Assembly (NCBI GenBank): GCA_019722365.1
Contig: JADFUC010001652.1
Location: 1-64,000, forward strand
DNA: 64,000 nucleotides
Direction: 5' to 3'
From: Lithospermum erythrorhizon
Taxonomy: Eukaryota; Streptophyta; Magnoliopsida; Boraginales; Boraginaceae
Shown here: positions 50,290-61,812 of the stretch, piece after piece
How positions within the stretch are numbered: the stretch's first letter is position 1
How the letters are laid out: every line of letters starts with the position of its first letter
Notes under the pieces: generated by a model
Told to the model about the DNA's origin: nothing
Databases searched by the model: none
What the model saw: only the letters and a program-made list of their open reading frames with translations
Made by a program: the position numbers and the translations under genes

Positions 50290-51190
50290 TTAACTGCCTA
50301 ACTTAAAAGCATCCACAAATAGGCCTAAGCAAACACCAGCTTTCCAGTAATTGATCATCACTACTAGAGACTGAAACCTTCCTTTGGTCATTGAAGGAAG
50401 CTTTTTATACATTAGCATGCCGATCCCTTCAATGGCAGCTACAACCACTCCTGCTACAAGAACATCCCAGTCACCAGTCTGACCAAGAATGGTTGCAAGC
50501 GCGTTTGCGGTATAAAAACCAAAAAGCAGCAGAAATATCTTCATAGGAAAGTTTTGCCTAGCAGAATTTAGCTTCTGCAAGAGTTCTCTACCACCTGCAC
50601 TGACAATCCGCCCTAGACGAGTGCCACCACGACCAGGCCCTTCATTTTTTATGCTCTCTTGGTTATTGTCCGCAGGCAATCCACCAGTGTTCAAGGCAAG
50701 ACCTATTCTCCACTTTCGACTATTTTCAAGAAATGCATCGTCAGACTATTGAGTATTGACCTTACCATAACAGAGAGGCAATTAAGACCCTAGTTCTTAA
50801 GTTGAATAAAAAAGGTTATATATGAGAGTACTATTAGCAATTAAGACTTGGTGAATCTATATATAGTTGAATGGAAAGAATATCTCAACTCTAAAGATTA
50901 CATCCTTATAATGATGACATACAGATTAGATGCTATGTAAGATGGATACTTTGTGTTTCAACACATCCCAGTGACTGTAAAAAATACAACCTAAAAAGGA
51001 AAAATAAATCAAAGATGTACCTTCGTTGAACAGGAGATGCACATCTTATATGGAGTATTGAATTTTCCATGGTTCTATTTGGTATTTTCCTCCATTTCTG
51101 AATAGTATTACAGCTTTTAAGAATCATGACCATGCTTTCCGAGATGTCAAACTCTGTCACTGGGATGTGCTGCACTCGAATTGTATCCAT
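50290..51190 (-). CDS. Ycf20-like plastid membrane protein
   Basis: Two coding exons on the minus strand, 51190-51021 and 50719-50290, join in frame to give 199 aa. The Ycf20 (DUF565) core spans about residues 100-199: TRLGRIVSAGGRELLQKLNS, then three predicted membrane helices at about 116-135, 143-161 and 174-194, including FYTANALATILGQTGDWDVL. Nuclear Ycf20-like proteins of plants are plastid-targeted and derive from a gene kept in algal plastids; one has been linked to non-photochemical quenching in Chlamydomonas. The N-terminus is taken as a transit peptide, but is less basic and serine-rich than usual. The ATG at 51190 lies 14 nt after a TTTGCAG acceptor, so a non-coding or extra coding 5' exon is likely. 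Confidence 0.85.
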
Positions 51191-51760
51191 CTTACATAGT
51201 ATGGACTGCAAATGTAATCAGAATAATTTCAGAAATAAATAAGGTTGCAAAATAGTGCATATTTACAACTAGAAACCTTCAAAATTGACCTACTACACTA
51301 CTTGTTTTGCAGGACGAGAAATGCTCGTCATAACAAAGAGTGAGAGTAGCAAGGTCATTGATCATTTGTCCATTGCAATTTTAAAATCAATCTCAAACTC
51401 TAGTTCAAGACACATTGTTCGATTGACAATAGAGAACAACCAGAAACCAAATCACTCGGTCAACTTTAAAATCAGACGCACACAAGGTAGCCGCAGGATA
51501 GAACAACGTGAACATCAAATGACAGAAGAAAAGCAGCTCATATGACAATAATCAATTGTTATGGCAAAGAACCTAATGAATGTTCCTACTTTTTATATAT
51601 CATGATTGTGTTCGACTGTCCATTAGATCTACTTACAACGCAAAACAATCATATCTTGTTCTAATTTAGATTCTGACAACTGAAGGGCACCTCGACGACA
51701 TTTCTTTCAACAACAAAGCAAAGTTAGGTTCTTTTGACGTTTTATTCTTTTATGTGTAAC

Positions 51761-51896
51761 CATAGTTATGAATAGCGGTAAATAGCATCGTGGTCGCGGT
51801 ATAGCAGCGCGTCGCAATAGCGTAGCCCTACGTAACGTCGCGGTAAATAGCGGCGCAATAGCGCTTTTCACCGCTAAACGCTATATATTCATAGTC
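51761..51896. mobile_element. GC-rich AGCG-motif TIR element
   Basis: A 136-bp island, much richer in GC than its surroundings, made of degenerate AATAGCG and GTCGCGGTA words. CATAGTTATGAATAGCG at the left matches CGCTATATATTCATAG at the right in inverted orientation. It resembles a small TIR transposon or a decayed MITE. It lies about 0.6 kb upstream of the YCF20-like start codon. Confidence 0.5.
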
Positions 51897-52574
51897 CTTT
51901 AAGTACTATATATTTATGAGTATCTTATTCATTATGTTTCTTCGTTTCGTATACACATATGAAACAATGTTGTACTATACCAAGCTTATTTTTAAACTTG
52001 ATAATCTATAAACAAATTACTTACATTACAAACCGAAAACGGGCATCGAAATTCACAATATTTTCTGTAACAATGCTAGTAACAAACATTTAACAGGACA
52101 ATATATTCAGATTAAAATAAGATAGTAGAAAAAGAATGCAAATTGAAGTTTGGGGCAGATTTATTTACCTGAAAATGTGAAATTAATACGAATTTGGAGG
52201 GGAGAAGTTGAAATTCTTGATTTTTGAGGATTTCTGGTGGTTGAAAATGGCTGCAAGAACTGATTATCTCATTAGAGCACAAGATTAGTTACCTTTTGTG
52301 TCACTATCTATTACTACACTATCTATTACTACATTCAATCAATTTAACTGACTTTTGTATTTTTCTATGTCAACATGAATTATTCTTTAATTATTCTATG
52401 AAAATTATGATAACATTATATAGTATTATGAAAATATTTTTAAATATAAATTTAGTGACATCAAATTTATATTTATTACATTAATGAAAAAAATCAATTG
52501 ATATAAAATAAAAATGTCGATTGAAATGGATTGTAATGAGTATGTATGATAGTGGAACTAAAGGACGTTGGGAC

Positions 52575-54468
52575 TGTAGACAGTCAAAATTTATTAATTA
52601 TTTTAATTAAATTCAATTTATTTTGAATTGGTTGAATTAATTAAATAAAAATCGATCATGTGGGATATACGTGACGATTAGGGTTTTGATTCAAAATCAA
52701 ACACGTGTAAAATAATAACGGTTTCAGGGAATTAAACCAATGGAATTAATTAAAGCTAAAATAAGGGTTTTATATTAATTAACCCTAGTTTTAAAGTGAA
52801 ATAGGGTTTCCGGAAGTTACGGGGCTGAATTTAATATATCAAGGAAATGTCGGGGTCGATATGTAAATGCGTTTGACCTAGAAAAGTCCTAAATCTTCCT
52901 ATTTCTTCATGAAATAGGTGCCCCATATGATGTTCTTGGAGGCAAAGTAATTTCCATAAAGCCAAGCCCAGTTCGAGATCTTTACTTCAAAATTAACGGT
53001 TAAGATCGTAATCCATGCGATCATGAATCAACCAATCAGAAGAAAGCCAGAAAGCCTATATAAATCCCCCCTATGATAGCCGAAATGGACAACCTCCACA
53101 ACCAAAAAAATACAACACAAAACTCCTGAGAGAATTTAGTATAAAAAAGCGATTAAAGAAGGTATTTACCGACATAAAACCTCTGAAGTTTCTGCTAACT
53201 TTTGAGGTGAAAACCATAATAAACCTATAAATCTTGACTCCTCCCACCACCTAAAGTGGCGGAGGCCAGAACACTTCAGATCTTCATCCTCGAGCAAAAT
53301 ATGCTCTCAAAGCCAAGAACGGAGGCAAAAATACTGAAATCTTCAACCTAAAAGCCTAAATAGGCGCCTAAATTGAGGAACAAAGTGAAGAACACAAAAA
53401 TCTTCAACTTCAAAACCAAAATAGGAGCCTAATATTAAGAGTTGGGTTGAATTACTTTTCATCCTTGATAATTTAGGGAACAATATCAAAATCATTAGGG
53501 AATACGATCGATTGAGATCTTACAAATCAAATCACTACAAGATTAAGACACAAAGCCCCTGTAGTAAATCCAGACAGGATATGAGCTGCATAGGGGTCTA
53601 CCTGTCATGAAACACGGAGCATCTTTGCTAAGGCATCCTGCCCGAAAATAACAAAAGCGTATACGTGCGTGGCACATGAAGATCAAGAGTAAGCTCACCC
53701 AGCGCTTTGAACTCGGTCAGAATTTATGCGGGATCAAGATGCTAAGACATCGAGCTAGGCATATCCAAATCAGAGTCTAAGAATTAGCGACTGAGTCCGA
53801 AGACAGATCAAGTAAATACGCCCCTTGCGGGATCAAGTTGCTAAGGCACCCGGCTGGGACCATATCAAAGTCCAACGACCAAGTCCAAGACTAAATCATC
53901 TATCCAGTCTAGGATCACATAGGTCCAGACTCTTATCCAGCTTATCGTATCTTGATCGAGCGCAAATGCAAAATTCAGGTTTGGGATCACATAGCAGGAT
54001 CATTACAAATCCAACATCATTCCAAGCGCCTAAATCAAGACCAAGACCCATATACAAGTCCAAGACTACATCAAGTCCATGTCTAGCATCTCAAGCAGTC
54101 AGCAATCCGTTTAGAGAACAGTAGATTAATAGTCGAACCTCAATCAATTTGATAAATCTTCTTTGTACCTAGAAGGATTTTCCCAAAGGGATTTTATTGT
54201 ATTGGTGCGCATACATTATAAATAATACTCTCTCCTTCTCAATTTATTGATCGTTTAGAAGAAAAATACTTTATTAGGAAAATGGGTGATTGTCTGATTT
54301 TTGAGGAGAAAGAAAGAATATCAACCAATAGAAAAAATAATATTGGGAGACATAATCTGAACTTCAATGTAAAAGTTGCATTGAAGCGGTCACTGCGTGA
54401 AAAGTGATTTTTTGCTAGATAATCACTTAAATTAAGACGGAGGGAGTAAAATCTTTCTACGCGTTACA
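52575..54468 (+). repeat. LTR-like repeat, copy B, with nested MITE
   Basis: Starts TGTAGACAGTCAAAATTT and, once the nested Stowaway (54228-54446) is ignored, ends ATAAATAATA-AAATCTTTCTACGCGTTACA. The flanks are GGGAC (52570-52574) and AGGAC (54469-54473), a 4-of-5 target duplication that supports a solo LTR. It carries TATATAAATCCCCCC (near 53056) and a CA-rich leader like the other copies. About 1.68 kb without the insert. Confidence 0.75.
54228..54446. mobile_element. Stowaway MITE nested in LTR copy B
   Basis: Ends CTCTCTCCTTCTCAATTTA and TAAATTAAGACGGAGGGAG, with TA duplications at 54226-54227 and 54447-54448. It splits the conserved ATAAATAATA/AAATCTT sequence near the LTR end, so it inserted after the LTR. 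Non-coding, 219 bp. Confidence 0.85.
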
Positions 54469-54754
54469 AGGACATTTGCCAATAATTTTTGAAAAAATTA
54501 AATTTTATTATTTAGTTTGGAAAATTATATTTCGTTTTTTCTAAAAATTATTTTATTTATCAATAAATTTAATACTATTTTCTATTATATTTGTATCAAT
54601 TTGTATGCTTTTTTGTACAAAATTCTTGTCCACCTAGGTACATAAATTTTATAAGATACATTCTATTTTTATTAATAGATTAAATTATAAAAAATACGCA
54701 AGATCTAAAGAGGTATAATTATTACTAGTATAAAAATGTAACATAGATCCAACT

Positions 54755-56846
54755 GAGTTTTTTTTAGAGGCTTACTTTTGTGTGCTAAAAGTGTGCTTAC
54801 TCTAATCTTATCCATTAAATTACTATTTTTGATTCAATGGTTGTGATAAAACAGGAGTAGAATAGGTATATGAGAATTACTAAACAAATGAGAAGCAACT
54901 ATTATAATCTGAACTCATTCCCAAAACTTGAACCTAATATGATACTCCATCTGAGCCTCCTCGACCACCAGACTTTCTCAACCCATAAGAAAATGAGTTC
55001 AATAGCAGGAAAAGGCGGTCCCCTCCTTGAACCTAATATGAGGTTTTTTATAATTTAGTTATTTGTTCAATTTATATAGTTTAATTCTCCTAGTTTGTTC
55101 GATTCAAATTAATTGTTGATAGTTTAATTGGTTATTTGTGATTATTTACTCTGGGTGGTAAACTAGGTTTTGGATTTCATTATGGTTTATTCATCATGTT
55201 GATTATGATTTTATAAGACTTAAAGCAAGAAATTGGTGTTTGCATTAAAAGGAGTAACATGGATTTTGCTATGAAGGTGTTTGTAAAAATGTCAGTTTGA
55301 GAACAATTTATGTTTAATTGTCATTCTTTTAACAATTATTTAATTTATAACCCAAATTAATAATCTTTTTGAATGGGTGATCGATTGATTTAAAATCTAT
55401 GGTGTTCCAAACATAACATTGTGGACATGAAGTCTCTCTGGTGTTAAACTTTATTGTATTATCATCAAAGCTAATCTGAATTTATTTCATTGTTTCAATA
55501 TTTTTTGGAATATTATATTAATGAATGTTATGTTATTTGTTTTGTGGCATATAATATCATATCTGAATATATACAATGGTATATTAATGTATGTAATGTG
55601 ATTATTCTCAGAAATATCTTTGTCATTGTCTTTTGGAATACCATAATAATGAACGTAATGACATTTTTGTTGTGTCATAGAATACTATTATTATTATTAT
55701 CACAATATTATATCATTTTCATCTAATATTGTATTCTTAAACCCGAAAATATCATTTGGTTATGTGTTGTTACATAAGAAATTTTGGAAATTTTCAAGGA
55801 ATATGTCTAAAATACCATTTATGTTGAAAGTATGGTATGTGTCAATAGTACAAAAATACCATGGTCTTTTAATTATGGTATGTATTATTTTTCAAATTTT
55901 TCATTATCAATGTATTTCTATGATAGTAATACCATAATTAAAATATCAAAGCAGAAAATACCTCATTTATTTAATACCATATAGTGTAAATAGAAAATAC
56001 CTTGTTTTGAGATGTGTTTTCTCATGTATTTTTAGATAAGAGATTGTCGGGAATTATTTGGGAATATTTTTTGGAATATCATTTGTTTTATAAGTATCGT
56101 ATGTATTAATAATACATAAATATCATGGTGTTTTTAATAATGGAATCCATTAATTTTTATAATTTCTATTCTTAATTTGTTTTTATAATAATAATGCCAT
56201 TGTTGAAATACCATAGGAGAAAGTATCACATATATTTAATACCATATGAGGTAAAAAGAATACAAAATAATGGCTTGAGAAGTGTTTTGTTATATGTTGT
56301 TACATAAGAATTTTCTAAAAATTATTTGAGAATATGTCCGGAATACCATTTGTGTTAAAAGCATGGTATGTATTAACACTATAAAAATACCATGAACTTT
56401 TTAATAATGGTATGCATTATTTCTTAGAATTTTATGATCCAATTTTATTTAATTTTGATCCAATTGGTTTAATTTGAATTTTTTGATCCAATTTGATTTT
56501 GATTTTGATCCAATTGATTTAATTTGAATTTTCTTTTCTATTTGATTTAATTTTTCTTGTTATTTATTTGAATTTTCTAATCCAACTTATTTGATTTCTT
56601 TGAATTTTGAATTTTGGTTGCAATTTAATTTAATTTATGATTCAATTATGTTAAATATATTTTTCTCATATAATTTAATGGAAAGTGGCAATGGAGATAA
56701 GAGGGACAGAGGGGGAGGATTCTTGGTATTGAGGCGAGTAAATGGAAGAGTGAATTAGGCAAAAACTGAGGTAGGGGTAATATTACTCTAATGCCCTTTT
56801 ATATGTATGATGCTTACAAATCAGAGTAAGCCTCCAAAATGGACTC
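54755..56846. mobile_element. Non-autonomous Mutator-like element (MULE)
   Basis: 2,092 bp flanked by a perfect 9-bp duplication GATCCAACT (54746-54754 and 56847-56855). The ends are inverted: GAGTTTTTTTTAGAGGCTTAC at the left; the right end read inverted is GAGTCCATTTTGGAGGCTTAC, with a further shared AAG...GCTTAC motif inside. A 9-bp duplication with TIRs beginning G is typical of Mutator elements. No MURA transposase motif was found. The interior holds a 265-bp tandem array and a short GATCCAATT repeat. Confidence 0.8.
55759..56420 (+). repeat. 265-bp tandem repeat array inside the MULE
   Basis: Units start at 55759, about 56021 and 56289, the last being about half a unit. Shared landmarks are TTGTTACATAAGAA, GGAATACCATTTGTGTT-like, ATGGTATGTATTA, AAAATACCATG and TTTAATACCATAT. 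An older 130-bp duplication (about 55490-55740) and an imperfect 50-bp GATCCAATTGGTTTAATTTG repeat (56440-56535) flank the array. No coding potential. Confidence 0.8.
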
Positions 56847-56869
56847 GATCCAACTGTTTGTGTGTGCTG

Positions 56870-58308
56870 AGTCTTTGGACTTGGTCTTGACTTGGATGGA
56901 TGTTGGTTCGCCATAATGTGATCTCTAGACTGGATAGAAGACTTGAGTCTTTGAACTTGGTCTTGACTTGGATATGGTCCGAGCAGGAAAGCCTTACAGT
57001 ATGCTCTGTGGCATGCGGGCCCGTAATCTTTAGACTTTTAGACTTGAGTCGTGAGACTTAGACTTGATTTGGCTATGTGTCTAGCAAGAGGGTCTTAGCA
57101 GCTTGATCTCGTACAACTAGACTGAATTCAGATGCTTAACAACTTATTCCTGATATTCAGGTGCTATCTAGGTGGATATGCTTGTATTGTCAAGAGGATG
57201 CCTTAGCAGCTTACTCCATTATTTCAGCTTGACTAGGCAGGGGGCTATGGAAACATATCTTTGCATGTGATTTACTACAGGGGCCTTTGTGGCTTAATCA
57301 TGTAGTTTATTTAATTTATGAGACCTGAATGATCAGATTCTCATAAGTTTTTGGATCTTGATCATGAATTTACTGCGTATGTACACCAATTTAACCTTGT
57401 CCCTAATTCTAGGCGTCTATTTTGATATGAAGTTGAAGATTTTTGTGTTCTTCACTCAGTTCTACAATTTAGGCTTTGCTTGAAACGCTATAGATTGAAG
57501 ATTAAAACCTTTTTTTTTATGATTTTCTCCTGATAAAGTAACAATCTTCAGAGGTTTTCTATGAAAAAATACATTCTGAGTTGTTCTTATGCTAGGAGCT
57601 TTTGTTGTATTTTTATTGTGTTCAAGGATGAATTTTCGGTCATAATAGGGGAGGGGGTATTTATAGGATTTCGGGTTCTCTTCTGATTGGTTGATCCATA
57701 ATCACTTGGATTTTGATCTTAACCGTTGATTTTGAGGCAAGATCCGAGCCACGTTAATTTTAATAAAATAACTTTGACTCACACTCCAAGCATAATAGGC
57801 GCCTCTTTTGATGGCGAGGAAGGTTAGGATTAACTTTTTAGGTCAAACACATTTTCATATTAGCCCCAACTCTTTTGGAGTGTTCGTTTTAACCCCGTTC
57901 TTTCTAGAGTCTTTATTTTAAGCCCTGAAGCTTCCGGAACTCCCATTTCAGGCCAAATATCTAATTTTATTGTCATAAATTTGGGGATTTTTAGAGCCAC
58001 CGATTGACATTTAATTCGGGCTATTTTTTTAAGGCTCGTTTGGGATTAAAATTTAGGGTTAATTAATGATAAAACCACAACCGACTTTAATTTAATTTCA
58101 GGGGCCTAATTCCCGGAACCCTTATCATTTCACAAGTGTTCGATTTCTATTAGACCTAATTGTCACGTGTAGTTCGTGTGATCAATTTTTTTTTATCGAT
58201 TTCACCGATTAAAATAAATCGAATTTTAATTAAATTATTTATTTAATTTATTTTGTCTCTGAATGCCTAGAACTCGGGCACATACTTGGTAAAGTGTGGG
58301 GTTTGACA
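56870..58308 (-). repeat. LTR-like repeat, copy C
   Basis: On the minus strand it shares with copies A and B the CCCCTGTAGTAAATC, AAAAATCTTCAACTTCA, CCTCTGAAGATTGTT and TATAAATACCCCCTCCCC landmarks, and GGGTTCCGGGAATTAGG near its start. The best TG start is TGTCAAACCCC at 58308, although homology to the other copies begins at about 58261. The 3' end is truncated next to the MULE target site. It lies 3.5 kb downstream of the gypsy pol remnant in the same orientation, so it could be that element's 3' LTR. Confidence 0.55.
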
Positions 58309-61300
58309 GACAGATCTTTTAATGCCAACGTGGGAATTTAATACCGTTGCGTTGCTAAACACATTCTTGTCATGTTGTGATTAGAAACCGACTTTGTCAG
58401 CCATCCTTAATTTCATTTCTAGAAATGAGTTCCATATCATGAAAATTTAACTCTAGTTAACATGAATTTAAGTCATGCTGAATATTTAATGAAGTTAATT
58501 CCAATCTTTATATAGATGAAAAATGATCTTCACGCGTTTTCGAATTATTCTTCCAATATTTTAGGGATAAGAAAATTAATTCGGGATAAGTTTGACATGA
58601 ATTTAAGTCGTGTTAGTTTCGTGGATAATTAATTTTGACCTCCTGTGGGTCTAAAATTATTTCATATATATTTTTTTGGAATTTTCCCAAATTTTTTAGA
58701 TTTTTCGGGCATTTTTTTGAATTTTTATGCATAACCGAACAAGATTTGGTATTTGGAAAAGAAACGAACCTCGGACCCGAGCACCTAGTGGTGGTCGAAC
58801 CATCTAGGTGGGGTGAGGTGTCATTTTTTACTTTTTATGGCAATAATTAGCTTACTTGGTGGCCACTTATTACCTTTTTGTCTTATTATCATAAACATTT
58901 TTTTCAGGTAATAAAACGGATAAGAAAATAACCTGGAAGTTTCCGGAATGTTGTGGAATTTTCGGCCACCCCAATTTGGAAGGGTGATGGCCAAAAATTC
59001 CATATATTTTTATATGGAAACTCTATTTTTTGCCAACTTGCAACTTTACTTGGTGGCTAAGTCGTCTTATTTCTATATTCTTCCACCACCTTTATCTATA
59101 TAAAAGGTTGTTCTTCCCAAAATTTGAGACAATCTCTTCACTCTTCTTCCCCTAATTTTTGAACATAAGGTTAGAGTAGGAATAAAATTTTATCTTTTTA
59201 ATAGCTTTCTTACTTATTTCAAGCTATTAACTCATGATTTTGGTTTTCTTTTGTGTAGTACTTTGAGGTGGTGTACTCTTTGATTTAGATTTTTGAACCA
59301 ATTAAGCTTTCCTATATTTGTCATTATTTGTTCATAGCTTGCTTTAATTTAACGTCTATTATTTGAAAATAATAATGAAATCAAGCATAATGTAATTTGA
59401 ATTTGTTGCTGAAATTTCCAGCATACTATTTTACACTTTACGATTTTTTTTTCGTTTCGTTACTTATCGGATTGCTATGAAATTTATGTGAATGATTTCT
59501 CTATGAATGTAGAGTATCCCCGAATTTTTACTGAATTTTTGAAAATTGGTAGATAGGCTTCGTAATCTGTTTTTTCATAGTTGCCTCCTTTTTTAGTAAC
59601 TTGCGATAAAATTGTGATTGCGAATGACTCACTCATCCGTTTGGGGTGATCTACGTACCAAATCGAAGGTATCTAAGAGGCCGAACTTTTGGCATAGGTC
59701 TCTTCACGTGGGTCGAACTGAGCAGTTTGTAGATTCATTCTCAATCTGCTGCAGTGTAATTTCATGAAATTTCTGACATATAACTTTGAAAATTCATAAC
59801 TAATTACTTGTTTATCGGAATTCAGAGATCCAAGTGGCCACTTGAAGGTCTTTTGATTTTCTATCATTCAGTATAGGCCCAAAATTTTGTGTGTTGGCCT
59901 GCTATGCCGAAATCCCTTTGGGGACAGTGGCATTTTTATTGCTTTCGATGCTTGTTTTTGCCATGATGTTTGAATTTGAGGGAAGTATTGCTCTTGGATG
60001 TCTCCAATTCATGAAGTATGATACCAAGGTATAACGGGTATATTGAAATACCTCTGTCCTTGAATTTTATGGCTTTGATTTATTTGCACATCGAAATTCC
60101 ATTCAGTTGTTATGATTTTAGCATCCATTTTAAATCCAATCCATTTTTCCTTCTTCTTTAAACTTCTCTTATGATCTTGAGTGAGCTTATGGGAGTAGGA
60201 TGTCATCATTCATTCCCTGTTGCTCCTTTTGCTCATGAACTACGTGCTTCATGCATGAGTTCTTTTCCTGTAATCATGACTAGGGATAACTTTGTGTGAG
60301 CAGGATCTCAACATTCACTTGCTATGGTTGTCCTTGTCTCATGGGTGCGTCAATTAACTTCACTAATGAGTGCAATTATTGTGAGTAGGGCCTCATGGTT
60401 CACTTTTTCTCGCGTAACTCTTCTATAGAGAAGTATTCATAACCGGTTATTCTTTATTAGATAGTGTCTGAACTTTCTAGTCCTAAACAACTTAGTGTTA
60501 AATCATAGTATCTCGTCATAGAGATGCAATTTCTCATGGATCGCATACTCTTGAGGGATCATGATTTATACTATGGTTCTAAGTAATACAGCGTCTTGGA
60601 TGCGGCTTTCATAGGAGCCCTTACGGGTCACGAGAATTTGTTCGATCGCTTTAACTTCAGCACCACCCACGGACTATGTGGTGTATTATTTTAGGAATTC
60701 CCGTCCGCTTTATCCCGTGGTATAGTTTTTATCTCTTTATATCGTAAATCTTGAGATCCTTTTGCCTTGCGCTTTCCTTTTCGGTGTTGATGACTTATTC
60801 CGCCTTCCACGAGTATCTTCGTTAGTAAGATATGCGGTGGCTGCTGACCCTAGGTAGATTGCCTTATGTGGCTCCCTTCGTGGGAAGCCTTTGTCGCATC
60901 TTAGAGTTATGGGCGTACTGACGGCCCGGAGGCGTCCCCAGGCCATGATCACAGCTCCCGTAATGCGGCGCTGTTTTGGAGGCATCTTTTCATTGAAACG
61001 ACATGGATCTTTTGCTCGAGAAATGAGGCAGGGCGTAGCCTACCGTCATCACTCCTTCCAAGATGCTCATTTTAATGCTTTAGCTCGGGCCTTGCATAGC
61101 AGAGGATGAAGCACTTATATTGCCGACGAACTACTGGCGGCGTAGGCTGGCGTGGGTATCTGGACAAAGAGGTGTTCCTCGGGCTGAGGAAGGCGGCCGC
61201 TACTTGGTTCTGGCCTTGTTCGTACTCTGGAGGACCGACATCAGTTATTAGACCGTGCTTAATGGGGCACCCCAAGATGCACCTGCGATAGGCGTGCATT

Positions 61301-61812
61301 ACCAGGATTTGGAGGCATCTTTGGTGACCGTTTGGATGCTCTCGAGGCTTTAGCACCTTTCTAGTTATTTCTAGATTCATTTTTCGTATTTTGAGACATT
61401 TTTCCCTTCTAATAGGCTTTGAGATGTTTGTTTTGACAGAGTATTCGGTTTTATGCTTTTTGTTATATGTATTTATTTCCCTCGAATTATTCCTTACTGA
61501 TATTGATCTCTTTGCTATTGTTATACGGTAGAAGAAATAATATTTGTATAGTTATGGCTGAGCTTGGTATGTCCAAGCTGCTACGATACTCGAGGAGGTT
61601 TCACAGGGGATCGAAGCCAAACTTAGTTCACTTGTTTTTAGACCTTTTTAGACTCCTTGTCCGAGAGTTTAACCGGTGTTTAAGCTCTCACCGAAAAGAG
61701 TGTAGGTGTATTTTCCTTAACAGGACGACTTTTATGGTAGATAGTTTTAGCTCATATCTAGGAGAGTGTAGACAGTTTAAGCTCGTGTCAAGGAGCGTGG
61801 TATTTAGCTTTA
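58309..61812. other. Region between LTR copy C and gypsy pol
   Basis: No gene is supported. On the plus strand a strong TATA-like CTATATAAAAGG (near 59097) is followed by a pyrimidine-rich leader, reminiscent of an LTR promoter facing away from the pol remnant. 60880-61330 is clearly richer in GC. A motif GAGCTTAAACTGTCTACACT near 61760-61780 (minus strand) is echoed nearby. It may be untranslated spacer of a gypsy element, or a second nested element. Confidence 0.4.

Noticed and set aside
53825..54124. 99-aa frame in LTR copy B
   Set aside because: Lies in the pyrimidine- and CAAG-rich tail of the repeat and is not conserved as a frame in copy A.
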